From Planctomycetota bacterium (lineage in GTDB: Bacteria > Planctomycetota > UBA8742 > UBA2392), in the NCBI GenBank assembly GCA_019912315.1, contig JAIOJA010000042.1:248001-312000 (forward strand): 64,000 bases of DNA, written 5' to 3'. The notes under the pieces are model-generated. The model ran no database searches, was not told the origin of the DNA, and saw only the letters and a program-made list of their open reading frames with translations. Positions within the stretch are counted from its first letter, which is position 1; each line of letters starts with the position of its first letter. Positions 18,612 through 26,829 of this stretch are shown in pieces. Made by a program: the position numbers and the translations under genes.

Positions 18612-19013
18612 ATGGCCACCAAATCCACCAGCCACCGCATTCTGCTGGACAACATCAAAAAGACACGGGCGCGCGAAGAAATCGTCAACCGTAACACCAA
18701 CCCCCGTATCGCCTGCCGACGCGAATTCCGTCGCGAAGCCACAAACCAGCGCGTCCACTTCAGTCTGCACGACAGCAAGGGCGGGCGCGTTGCCTGGGGC
18801 ACGGCCGTGCTGATTGACTACTCACCGAACGGCGCGTTACTCGGGCACATCATGTTCGATGAAGGCTTCTGGCCGGACAACGACTTCAGCATCAGCTTCA
18901 AGATTACCAACGGCCCTTACGAGGGTGTGTACGTCTACGGACAACCACTGCGGTTCGCCACAAGTCGCGCCAACCTGGCGCTGCGATTCGACGGGCTGTA
19001 CGTCAAGTTGTAG
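18612..19013 (+). CDS. PilZ-like domain protein
   Basis: The 133-residue protein carries both PilZ marks: an arginine cluster (RREFRR, residues 36-41) and D-x-S-x-x-G (DYSPNG, residues 69-74) about 28 residues later, on a strand-rich body. In PilZ proteins these residues bind cyclic di-GMP. Residues 1-30 are a basic helix. There is no membrane segment. GAGG precedes the ATG at 5 nt. Its place between murB and ddl suggests it could tie wall synthesis or division to cyclic di-GMP; this is inference. A sequence-profile match is still needed to confirm the family. Confidence 0.58.
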   Translation: MATKSTSHRILLDNIKKTRAREEIVNRNTNPRIACRREFRREATNQRVHFSLHDSKGGRVAWGTAVLIDYSPNGALLGHIMFDEGFWPDNDFSISFKITNGPYEGVYVYGQPLRFATSRANLALRFDGLYVKL

Positions 19014-19039
19014 TGCAGTTTGCAATCTGCGAAAGAGTT

Positions 19040-19064
19040 GCGCCTGCCTGCGGCAGGCGCTTTT
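19040..19064 (+). terminator. intrinsic terminator before ddl
   Basis: A 9-bp stem (19040-19048 with 19052-19060) is followed by TTTT. It lies inside the cell-wall cluster, between the PilZ-like gene and ddl, so ddl probably also has its own promoter. Confidence 0.8.
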
Positions 19065-19152
19065 GATTCTGCTAAAGCACTCGCCCGCACATTACCGATA
19101 CCCCATCACGGTCGCCGCTCTGGCGACGCTTTCTCCAACGACGGAATTCACC

Positions 19153-20112
19153 ATGCTTCGAATCGCTCTTCTCTATGGCGGCACCTCCGCCGAACGCGAC
19201 ATCAGCATCAAATCAGGCGAGGCCGTCTGGGCCGCCCTTGAACGTGTCGGACACAGTGTGCTTCCCTTTGACGTCGGAACCGAACCCATCGAGCGCCTGG
19301 CCAGTGAGAAGCTTGATTTCGCTTTCATCGCGCTGCACGGCGGCGAGGGCGAAAACGGCACGATCCAGCGCCGCATGGAGGAACTCAACATTCCGTATTC
19401 CGGCAGCGGGCCCCTCGCCAGCCGCCTCGCCATGGACAAGGAACTCAGCAAGGCCGAGTTCCTGACCCATCGCGTGCCGACAGCGCCATACGAAGTGGCC
19501 GAAGAGTTTGAAGCTGAGTACCGAATACGCCGCATGGCGCGCCGCATGGGCTGGCCCTTGATCGTCAAACCGATCGACCAGGGCAGCAGCCTTGGCGTTG
19601 CGAAGGTCACCTGCCTCAACGAAGTGCATGACTCCCTGAAGAGCGCCTTTAAGTTCGGGCCGCGCGTGATGCTGGAAAAGTGCATTCAGGGGCGGGAACT
19701 TACTGTTGGCGTAGTTGGCAATCGCGCGCTGCCGGTGTGCGAAGTCATCGCCCCCACCGGCTTCTACGACTACAAGGCGAAGTACGACAAGCAGGCCGGC
19801 ACGCGCTATGACACACGCCCGGCCCTACCCGGTCCGACGGCAAAGATGGCGCAGCACTACGCGCGCCGCGCACACCACGCACTGCGCTGCCATGGCTACA
19901 GCCGTGTAGACATGATGCTTGATCAAGACGGCGAGTTGTGGGTGCTTGAGGTCAACACGCTGCCAGGCATGACGGAAACGAGTCTGCTGCCGAAGTCCGC
20001 CGCCGAGGAGGGCATCGGCTTCGACGAGCTCGTGCAGGAACTGATCGACGTCAGCATGGAGCAGCGCCGCCGCCCGATCAGCAACCGTGCAACACGTGTA
20101 CTCGCCGCATAG
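19153..20112 (+). CDS. ddl: D-alanine--D-alanine ligase
   Basis: The 319-residue ATP-grasp enzyme makes the D-Ala-D-Ala end of the peptidoglycan precursor. It starts with LYGGTSAERDISIKSG, has FIALHGGEGENGTIQ, the ATP-binding PLIVKPIDQGSSLGV, and the metal-binding LEVNTLPGMTETS. The frame is open far upstream (to 18814), overlapping the PilZ-like gene, but ATG 19153 matches the family start. Downstream ftsQ follows after 8 bp. Confidence 0.95.
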   Translation: MLRIALLYGGTSAERDISIKSGEAVWAALERVGHSVLPFDVGTEPIERLASEKLDFAFIALHGGEGENGTIQRRMEELNIPYSGSGPLASRLAMDKELSKAEFLTHRVPTAPYEVAEEFEAEYRIRRMARRMGWPLIVKPIDQGSSLGVAKVTCLNEVHDSLKSAFKFGPRVMLEKCIQGRELTVGVVGNRALPVCEVIAPTGFYDYKAKYDKQAGTRYDTRPALPGPTAKMAQHYARRAHHALRCHGYSRVDMMLDQDGELWVLEVNTLPGMTETSLLPKSAAEEGIGFDELVQELIDVSMEQRRRPISNRATRVLAA

Positions 20113-20120
20113 GAGCAGCC

Positions 20121-21188
20121 ATGGCACGCCGCAAGACACGCAAAGTCGCCAAACCCCGCAAGGGCACCCGCGTTCGCAGCGGGGGCCTGCGCGTTGTGAA
20201 GGCCGGACTGGCCGCGATCATGGTCGGCACCATCCGGATGATGCGCGCGGTGCTGCCGTCCGGTGATACGGTAAACGCCTGGGCAGCCGGCGCGTGGCAC
20301 AGCCGGGGTGTGCGACGCTGCGCCGGCGTTGCTGGCGGCATCGTTGTGCTTGGGCTGCTGTCGTGGGTGATGCTGCACAACCTGCGGCAGAACGACCGCT
20401 ACCGCCTTGATCCGGGGCGTATTGAACTGTCCGCCGAGCCCTCCTGGGCTACCGGGAGCCTGGCCAAGCAGTTGAAAAACGACATTGAGGAAGATCTGCG
20501 TGCTGATCTCGCCGATCTGGGCGAAACCAGCGCGTTTGACGATGACGTGATGGATGCGATCACATCAAGAGTCGAAACCAACCCGTGGGTACGCCGCGTC
20601 GTCCGCATTGAACGGCGCTTCCCCGGCGATCCCGAAGGCTTTTCGAGCCTGCTGCCGGTACTGGAGATCCGCCGTCCGGCCGTCGCAATTGAAACGGCGG
20701 AGCACTACGTGCTCGTTGACGGCGATGCCATTGTACTGCCGCTGAAGCTACCGCGCGACAATGACGCGTGGGCCCACTTCGAGGCGAGCCTGTCCGAACG
20801 CCTCCGCATTGTGCGGGGCGTTGAAGGGGACGTGCCCGCCGCGGGCGCACACTGGGGTAACGAACAGGTCAGCGCGGCGCTGTCCATGGAGCGCGTAATC
20901 CGCCGTGCCAAGCTGGACCGCGCGTTGCCCATCCACGCCATCGAACTGGTCGGCATTCCCCAGGCCCCGGACGCCCGCGGGCGCGTTCACTATCAAATGA
21001 ATGGCGGAGTTGTGTTGATCCCCGACCAGACGCGTATGCCCGGCACGACCCTGCTGTGGGGGCGCCCGCCCGTTCACGCGAGCACACTTGAGGCCAGCCC
21101 GAACGACAAGCTTGAACGCCTGAAATCGCGCCTGCGCGAGTTGGACAGCGTCGGGGATGTTCACATCGACCTGCGCCATCGGGGCTGA
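20121..21188 (+). CDS. ftsQ: FtsQ/DivIB-like cell division protein
   Basis: The 355-residue protein has a long basic cytoplasmic N-terminus (about 65 residues), one membrane helix (about 67-88) and an external domain. The domain has a POTRA-like part (NPWVRRVVRIERRFPG) and a beta part with LEIRRPAVAI and VDGDAIVLP, as in FtsQ. It ends with a strand and HIDLRHRG, like the FtsQ terminus. Overall similarity is loose, and the assignment leans on position: it is 8 bp after ddl, the standard place for ftsQ. AGGAG precedes the ATG. ftsA and ftsZ do not follow. Confidence 0.72.
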   Translation: MARRKTRKVAKPRKGTRVRSGGLRVVKAGLAAIMVGTIRMMRAVLPSGDTVNAWAAGAWHSRGVRRCAGVAGGIVVLGLLSWVMLHNLRQNDRYRLDPGRIELSAEPSWATGSLAKQLKNDIEEDLRADLADLGETSAFDDDVMDAITSRVETNPWVRRVVRIERRFPGDPEGFSSLLPVLEIRRPAVAIETAEHYVLVDGDAIVLPLKLPRDNDAWAHFEASLSERLRIVRGVEGDVPAAGAHWGNEQVSAALSMERVIRRAKLDRALPIHAIELVGIPQAPDARGRVHYQMNGGVVLIPDQTRMPGTTLLWGRPPVHASTLEASPNDKLERLKSRLRELDSVGDVHIDLRHRG

Positions 21189-21262
21189 TTTTCTTTCCGA
21201 GCTCATCTTTCTCTCACCTTTCCGCGGCTACCTTGTGCGCAGTACGCATACAAGGAGCCGCG

Positions 21263-22798
21263 ATGAAGTATGCACAACCATCTCTTTGCGCATTGTTACT
21301 GATTGCCCTGGCGGCCGGCTGCTCGAATAGCACCGAAAGCGCGCCGCGCTTCGAGGACCCGCCTGAGCCCGCATTCATGGACGTGGTCTTCACCAACCCG
21401 CTTCAGATTGATCACCAGTGGTTCCCGCTGTATCCGGGCACGGTCATGGTCTACCAGGCCATCGATGACGACGACGTCGAAACCCAGGTTGTGGAAGTGC
21501 TGAGCCAGATTCGCGTGATCGATGGTGTGGCAAGCCGCGTCGTCCAGAAACGCGTGTTCGAGGGCGATGTGCTGGTCGAATCGGCCGAGGATTATTTCGC
21601 CCAGGACGACGAGGGGCACGTGTGGTCCATGGGAGCCTCGACCGACGAGTTCGAGTACGACGAAGCGGGCAGCCTGGTGAACATCAGTCACGAGGGCGCC
21701 TGGGAAAGCGGCAAAGACGTCGCCGGCAAAGGCTATAACGCCGTGGCGGGCATTTACATAAAGGCGCTACCCGTTCTGAACGATTCCTGGCACCAGGAGT
21801 TCTATGCCGGCGTGGCCGAAGGCAAGGCGCGCGTTACAGGACTGGAAATAGTCGTCACGCTCGCTGACGGTACAAAGCACAACTGCCTGAAGGTGGTTGA
21901 AACAGACGAGATTGAAACGGACGAAAAGGAATCGAAGGACGACATCGTATTTTTCAAGCCGGGCGTCGGCGTCGTCCGCGAAGAAAACGTTGGTGGCGAC
22001 ACCGTGGAGCTGATGGGTGTGTTTCGCCAGGGCTCCGGTACCGCGATGCCCGTGGAAGCGGACTTCTCCAAATCCACGATCATCGACAACGCGTTCTTTC
22101 CTGTCCGCCCCGGGCAGTTAGCGCAGTTCGTGTGCAGAACTGGCGACGCCGAAATCTTCACTACTGTGGAGGCGACCTCCCGGACTCGACTGGTGATGGG
22201 TGTGCCGTGCGTGGTAGTCGAGTTTTCGACGACAGACGGCGAATCACCAGTGCAAGAGCGCGAGTGCTGGTTCTGCCAGGACGGCGCCGGAAACGTGTGG
22301 TGGATGGGACAGGTGGTATTCACCAGCGCGACGGAGCAACCCGGCGCCGCCAGCCCGGAGTCCTGGGAGGCCGGCAAGGACGGCGCCGCCCCCGGCATTC
22401 TCGTCATGGGTGACCACGGGCTTATGTCGTCCTATCAAATGGAAGCCCGCAGTCCTGCCGCCGGCGCGTGGGCCATGGTTGTACGACGGGATGCCAGAGT
22501 GGTGCTTGCGGGCGGCACGGAGTTCGCGGACTGCCTGCAGATCGTCGAGTGGTCGGCGGCGAGGCCCCACGAGTTGCGCTATCGGTTTCATCACGCGGGC
22601 ACGGGGCTGCTGCGTGTGGCCAGGACGGATGGCTCGGAAGTCTTCGAGCTAGTGGATCCCAAATGCGGAGGCAGCACGATCGACGGCACGGCGACCGGCG
22701 CGTGCGCTGCCCTGGGCCGCTCCGGGTTTCTCACCGTCGGGCTTGTGGGGCTGGCCTTTCTGGCCCTGGCGCTGCGAGTGCGTAGTTCGCGGCGTTGA
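21263..22798 (+). CDS. lipoprotein with C-terminal membrane anchor
   Basis: The 511-residue protein has a lipobox (LAAGC) at the N-terminus and, unusually, a C-terminal hydrophobic helix followed by RVRSSRR, resembling the helix-plus-arginine sorting tails of MYXO-CTERM and similar systems. The body has two related halves, each with a YPGT- or RPGQ-type strand (PLYPGTVMVYQ near 45; PVRPGQLAQFV near 285), and a pattern of 'W-x-M-G' motifs. The frame opens at GTG 21233, but ATG 21263 has AAGGAG 5 nt upstream. Function unknown. Confidence 0.72.
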   Translation: MKYAQPSLCALLLIALAAGCSNSTESAPRFEDPPEPAFMDVVFTNPLQIDHQWFPLYPGTVMVYQAIDDDDVETQVVEVLSQIRVIDGVASRVVQKRVFEGDVLVESAEDYFAQDDEGHVWSMGASTDEFEYDEAGSLVNISHEGAWESGKDVAGKGYNAVAGIYIKALPVLNDSWHQEFYAGVAEGKARVTGLEIVVTLADGTKHNCLKVVETDEIETDEKESKDDIVFFKPGVGVVREENVGGDTVELMGVFRQGSGTAMPVEADFSKSTIIDNAFFPVRPGQLAQFVCRTGDAEIFTTVEATSRTRLVMGVPCVVVEFSTTDGESPVQERECWFCQDGAGNVWWMGQVVFTSATEQPGAASPESWEAGKDGAAPGILVMGDHGLMSSYQMEARSPAAGAWAMVVRRDARVVLAGGTEFADCLQIVEWSAARPHELRYRFHHAGTGLLRVARTDGSEVFELVDPKCGGSTIDGTATGACAALGRSGFLTVGLVGLAFLALALRVRSSRR

Positions 22799-22888
22799 AG
22801 AAGGGGACTCTCATCCTCTTCTCACGGATTCCACCTAAAATGCTGGGCAATCAGTCAGTACACGAAACACGGAACAAGGAGAAGTACG

Positions 22889-23422
22889 ATGGTGAGGATA
22901 TGGATAGCCTGCCTGGCACTGGTCCTCAGTGTGATGGCAGTCGGTGGTTTCATCAGTGCGGACAGCGAAGCCGTTGCGGAAATCCCGGCACAGGTTACGG
23001 ACACGGTCAAGAAGTTGGCCGGGGATGCCAAGTTCGAGGTTGAAAAGAAGACCTCGAAAAAGAAGACGTTCTACGTTGCTGAATGGAAGTCCGACGACAG
23101 TGAACATGAGGTTCTGCTTGATGGGGACGGCAAGTTGCTGCGCGAAGAGCAGGGCGTGAAAGCCGAGGCCGTTCCCGCCAAGGTACGCGAAAGTGCGGCG
23201 AAGCTGCTGGGCGCCGAGGCTACAATCAAGTGGGACAAGATCACGATTCACGCTGAAGGCGGCGCGAAGGTTGTGTACGACGCCGACTCCGGCAAGAAGG
23301 AAATCACCCTCAACGAGGCCGGCATACTCGTGGATGACGACGATGATGACGAAGATGAAGATGACGAAGATGAAGATGATGATGACGAAGATGATGATGA
23401 CGAAGATGACGATGACGACTAG
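22889..23422 (+). CDS. secreted PepSY-like protein with acidic tail
   Basis: The 177-residue protein has a Sec signal peptide (about residues 1-24) and two PepSY-like units, each with an amphipathic helix (IPAQVTDTVKKLAG; VPAKVRESAAKLLG) followed by strands. The last 29 residues (149-177) are only Asp and Glu. PepSY-like periplasmic proteins often sit next to OmpR-type two-component systems, and this one does. The acidic tail could bind calcium or other divalent cations. AAGGAG lies upstream of the ATG. An intercistronic hairpin separates it from the regulator gene. Confidence 0.75.
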   Translation: MVRIWIACLALVLSVMAVGGFISADSEAVAEIPAQVTDTVKKLAGDAKFEVEKKTSKKKTFYVAEWKSDDSEHEVLLDGDGKLLREEQGVKAEAVPAKVRESAAKLLGAEATIKWDKITIHAEGGAKVVYDADSGKKEITLNEAGILVDDDDDDEDEDDEDEDDDDEDDDDEDDDDD

Positions 23423-23445
23423 CCATCGCCCTTGAACAGAAGAGC

Positions 23446-23472
23446 GCGGGCGCACACAGCACGTGCGCCCGC
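23446..23472 (+). terminator. intercistronic hairpin
   Basis: A 10-bp perfect stem (23446-23455 with 23463-23472) and a 7-nt loop lie between the PepSY-like gene and the response regulator. TTCATT follows, so termination is probably partial. Confidence 0.55.
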
Positions 23473-23492
23473 TTCATTGCACGGAGCCTCCC

Positions 23493-24158
23493 ATGCGCCT
23501 GCTGGTTGTCGAAGACTACACACCGATCCGCGAGTCAATCGTGCAGTCCTTTCGCGAGGAAGGTTACGCCGTAGACGAGGCGGCGGACGGCGAAGAAGGC
23601 CTGTGGCTCGCACGCGAGTCCGCGTACGACGTCATCATCCTCGATCTGATGCTGCCGAACGTGGACGGCATGAGAGTTCTGCGCACTCTGCGAGCCGCAG
23701 GAACCGGATCCGCTGTGCTGATTCTGACCGCACGGGATTCCGTGGATGCCCGCGTGAAAGGGCTCGATACGGGCGCGGATGACTATCTGACCAAGCCGTT
23801 CGCCATGGAGGAGCTGCACTCTCGCGTACGGGCGCTGGTTCGCCGCAAGTATGCGCAGACCAACCCGACCCTCACCGTCGGGCCACTTCATATCGATACG
23901 GCCGCCAGGTCCGTTACGCTGGACGGCAAGACCGTTGACCTGACGGCGCGGGAGTACGCCCTGCTTGAGTACATGGCGCACCGCCCCGGCCAGGTAGTGA
24001 CCCGCACCGAGGTCTGGGATCACGTGTACGACTTCCGCAGTGACGCCACCAGCAACGTGGTGGATGTCTACATCGGCTACCTGCGCAAGAAACTCGGCGC
24101 AAAGGAACTGATTCGGACGCGCCGCGGCCAAGGCTACATACTGGAGGATCACACCTGA
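23493..24158 (+). CDS. OmpR-family response regulator
   Basis: The 221-residue protein has a receiver domain starting MRLLVVEDY, with the phospho-acceptor aspartate in VIILDLMLPNVDG and the conserved Lys in LTKPF. A winged-helix DNA-binding domain follows (TAREYALLEYMAHRPGQVVT; RTRRGQGYILE). The frame extends upstream to 23463, but ATG 23493 begins at the receiver and has GGAG upstream. It overlaps the kinase gene by 1 bp (TGATG). It probably regulates the neighbouring PepSY-like gene. Confidence 0.93.
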   Translation: MRLLVVEDYTPIRESIVQSFREEGYAVDEAADGEEGLWLARESAYDVIILDLMLPNVDGMRVLRTLRAAGTGSAVLILTARDSVDARVKGLDTGADDYLTKPFAMEELHSRVRALVRRKYAQTNPTLTVGPLHIDTAARSVTLDGKTVDLTAREYALLEYMAHRPGQVVTRTEVWDHVYDFRSDATSNVVDVYIGYLRKKLGAKELIRTRRGQGYILEDHT

Positions 24159-25546
24159 TGGGCTCGCTCCGGATCAGGCTTGTGCTTTCAGTAGGCGTCG
24201 CCATGGCGTTGCTCGCGGGCGTGATGGGTTACGCGCTGCACGAAGTCGTCAGGAACGACCTGTACTTGCAGTTGGACAAGTCCCTCGAAACACGCGCCCG
24301 AACACTGACCGCACTGATGGAGCAAGACGACGAAGGCCTGTACCTGGAGTGGACGGACCCTGAGGACATCGAACGCGCCCGTCCGGCCCTTCCCGACTAC
24401 TTCCTGCTTAAAACCGCAAGCGGCGAGTTCATCACAAGCTCGCCCGGACTGGCGGACGTGCAACATGGCCACCCCATCATCGCCGAGGGGGACGTTGCGT
24501 ACGCGACGTTGCACATGGGCGGCGACGCTTCCCTCAGGGCAGTGACGCTGAGGTTCACGCCCAAGGCCGAAAACGAAGAAGTTCCGCCCATGGTACTTGA
24601 CCTCATGGTGGCGGAATCTGTCACGCCAACGGAAGAGACACTGGCAAACGTGCGCTTCTGGATTTTACTGATCGGCGGGCTGGGAATCGTGCTGGGCAGC
24701 GGGCTGCTGTTCCTGATCGTCCGGCACGAAACCGCGCCTTTGAAGCACCTGGCGCGGCGCATTCAGACGCTGGACACCGAGGTGCCAGCGTCACGGATCA
24801 ACCTGGATCGCGCGCCCAGCGAACTCAGGCCCGTTGTGTCCCAACTGAACGAAATGCTTGAACGCCTGGAAATCGCACGCACCCGGGAACGGGAATTCAC
24901 GGCCGGGGCTGCGCACGAGCTTCGTACGCCCCTGGCGGGCATACGCGCCAAGCTTGAGCTGGCCCTGTCGCGCGACCGAACCACGGATCAGCACCGGCAA
25001 TTCGCGAAGCAAAGCCTGGAGATCGCGGTTGGCATCCAGGGCGTCGTCGAGCGCCTGCTGAATCTCGCCCGCCTAGAGGCCGGCGAAGTCCTGGGCGAGC
25101 CCCGCCCAGTCGAGTTGCAGGTCCTGCTAGCTGAGGCCTGGCGCCCCCACGCGGCGAAGGCGCACGAGCGAACGCTGGAATATGCGGCGGCAATTCCCGC
25201 AGTTGCACGAGTTCTACACCCGGAAGCGGTCGGGGTTGTTGTCACCAACCTGCTGGAAAACGCCGTCAATTACGCGGACGAAGGTGGCAGCGTTCGCCTG
25301 GACGTAGAGGCAGGAGACAGCATTCGCTTTATCGTAAGCAACACGGGCGCGCAACTCAGCAACGAGGACGCACAGCGGGCCATGGATCCATTCTGGCGAT
25401 CCGACGCCGCGAGGCGCGATGCGGGCGTTCATGCCGGGCTGGGGCTCACACTGTGCCGCCGCCTGGTGGAAGCCATGAACGGGACTTTCACTGTTTCCGT
25501 GGTGGACGGGCGGTTCATTGCAACGGTCACGATACCCGCCAGATAG
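24158..25546 (+). CDS. sensor histidine kinase
   Basis: The 462-residue kinase has two membrane helices (about 7-27 and 165-188) flanking a periplasmic sensor of about 135 residues. A HAMP region (ETAPLKHLARRIQTL), the H-box AAHELRTPLAG, the N-box VTNLLENAVNYADEGG, and the G-box GLGLTLCRRLVEAMNG follow. It phosphorylates the upstream regulator. The arrangement with a PepSY-like periplasmic protein resembles envelope-stress or metal-sensing systems. GGAGG upstream of the ATG lies in the end of the regulator gene. Confidence 0.93.
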   Translation: MGSLRIRLVLSVGVAMALLAGVMGYALHEVVRNDLYLQLDKSLETRARTLTALMEQDDEGLYLEWTDPEDIERARPALPDYFLLKTASGEFITSSPGLADVQHGHPIIAEGDVAYATLHMGGDASLRAVTLRFTPKAENEEVPPMVLDLMVAESVTPTEETLANVRFWILLIGGLGIVLGSGLLFLIVRHETAPLKHLARRIQTLDTEVPASRINLDRAPSELRPVVSQLNEMLERLEIARTREREFTAGAAHELRTPLAGIRAKLELALSRDRTTDQHRQFAKQSLEIAVGIQGVVERLLNLARLEAGEVLGEPRPVELQVLLAEAWRPHAAKAHERTLEYAAAIPAVARVLHPEAVGVVVTNLLENAVNYADEGGSVRLDVEAGDSIRFIVSNTGAQLSNEDAQRAMDPFWRSDAARRDAGVHAGLGLTLCRRLVEAMNGTFTVSVVDGRFIATVTIPAR

Positions 25547-25578
25547 AAAGCGCCCCGCGCACGTGCGGGGCGCTTTCT
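25545..25578. terminator. bidirectional intrinsic terminator
   Basis: A 14-bp perfect stem (25545-25558 with 25565-25578) with a 6-nt loop lies between the convergent kinase and msrBA genes. Confidence 0.9.
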
Positions 25579-25591
25579 TGTCTGGTTGGGC

Positions 25592-26746
25592 CTACTCCTG
25601 GTTGGTCGTTTCGGCGTCCCACGGACGCAGCCAGTGGCAGGTATAGCCATTCGGGTTCTTTTCCAGATAGTCCTGGTGGTATTCCTCAGCATCGTTCCAG
25701 TTTTTGACCGGCTCAACCGTGGTAACGACCGGGTCGTCCCACTTGCCGGATGCCTCGACTTCCTTGATGGCGACCTGGGCGACCTTTTTTTGTTCGTCGT
25801 CGTAGTAGAAGATCGTGCTTCGGTAACTGCTGCCGCGGTCGTTGCCCTGGCGGTTCAGCGTGGTCGGGTTGTGCATCCGAAAGAACCAGTCCACCAGCAA
25901 GTCTTTGAAGCTGATCTTGCCCGGGTCATAGACAATTTTGACGGCTTCGGCGTGCCCGGGGTGATTCTTGTAGGTCGCATTCTCGTTTTCACCGCCGCAG
26001 TACCCGACTTGCGTGTCAATGACGCCGTCGATTTCACGCAGCAGCTCCTCCATTCCCCAGAAGCAGCCACCGGCAATCACCGCCGTTTCCGTTTTCGCCT
26101 TGTCGCTCATGGGCCAGAGCCCCTCTTCTTCAAAACGCTTGAGATACCTGCCATAGCCGCGCTTCTCCATCTCCGCAAGCGGTACGAACGTCAACGACGC
26201 CGAGTTGATGCAGTAACGCAGACCGCCCTTGTCGCGCGGGCCGTCATCGAAAACGTGCCCCAGGTGGCTGTCTGCTGTGCTGCTGCGGACTTCGGTGCGA
26301 GTCATGCCGTGCGTGTTGTCCTCAAGCTCGACAACCTCGTCGTCGTCGTCGATCGGGCGCGTAAACGCCGGCCAGCCACAACCCGAATCGTACTTGTCCA
26401 GACTGCTGAACAGAGGCACGCCGCTGACGATATCGACGTATATGCCGGGCTTGTAGAATTTGTCGTACTCGCCTGTGAACGGTCGCTCCGTGTCGTTCTG
26501 CTGTGTCACTCGATACTGAATGTCGGTCAACTTGCGCCGCAGTTCGTCATCTGAGGGTTTCACGAACTCTTCCTTCCCCGGCGCATCCCTTGTCGCATCA
26601 TTCGCCGTTGTCTCCACGGGCGCTTCGTCCGCCGCAGTGTTCGCGTTCTCGCCGCCTTGGCCGGTCGTCGAGTCCTTGCCACTTGCACACGCGCCCACGG
26701 CAAGCAGCAGTGTCAGCAACAACACGCCCGAAATCAGGTTCCGCAT
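25592..26746 (-). CDS. lipoprotein MsrB-MsrA, peptide methionine sulfoxide reductase fusion
   Basis: The 384-residue protein has a lipobox (VGAC, Cys20), a linker, then an MsrB domain ([12 protein letters not shown]; catalytic RYCINSASL) and an MsrA domain (catalytic [32 protein letters not shown]). MsrB reduces R- and MsrA S-methionine sulfoxide, so one envelope protein repairs both. The zinc-binding CxxC pairs of some MsrB forms are absent. Order is MsrB-MsrA; the secreted enzymes of other bacteria often have MsrA first. Start is ATG 26746, with GGAGG at 6 nt. Inferred to face the periplasm, where it would need a thioredoxin-like reductant. Confidence 0.93.
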   Translation of the reverse strand: MRNLISGVLLLTLLLAVGACASGKDSTTGQGGENANTAADEAPVETTANDATRDAPGKEEFVKPSDDELRRKLTDIQYRVTQQNDTERPFTGEYDKFYKPGIYVDIVSGVPLFSSLDKYDSGCGWPAFTRPIDDDDEVVELEDNTHGMTRTEVRSSTADSHLGHVFDDGPRDKGGLRYCINSASLTFVPLAEMEKRGYGRYLKRFEEEGLWPMSDKAKTETAVIAGGCFWGMEELLREIDGVIDTQVGYCGGENENATYKNHPGHAEAVKIVYDPGKISFKDLLVDWFFRMHNPTTLNRQGNDRGSSYRSTIFYYDDEQKKVAQVAIKEVEASGKWDDPVVTTVEPVKNWNDAEEYHQDYLEKNPNGYTCHWLRPWDAETTNQE

Positions 26747-26829
26747 GAATATCCTCCCGCAGTGACCGAGCAACTCTCAGTTAACCAAGGTTCGCGCGAA
26801 GATGTTCCACGGATTTGCTCTGGTTGGCA

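Noticed and set aside
18814..19152. Upstream extension of the ddl frame over the PilZ-like gene
   Set aside because: A terminator at 19040-19064 lies inside it and Ddl homology begins at 19153.
23332..23419. GATGAC/GAAGAT short repeats, possible tandem-repeat locus or CRISPR-like array
   Set aside because: They encode the Asp/Glu tail of an intact gene and have no spacers.
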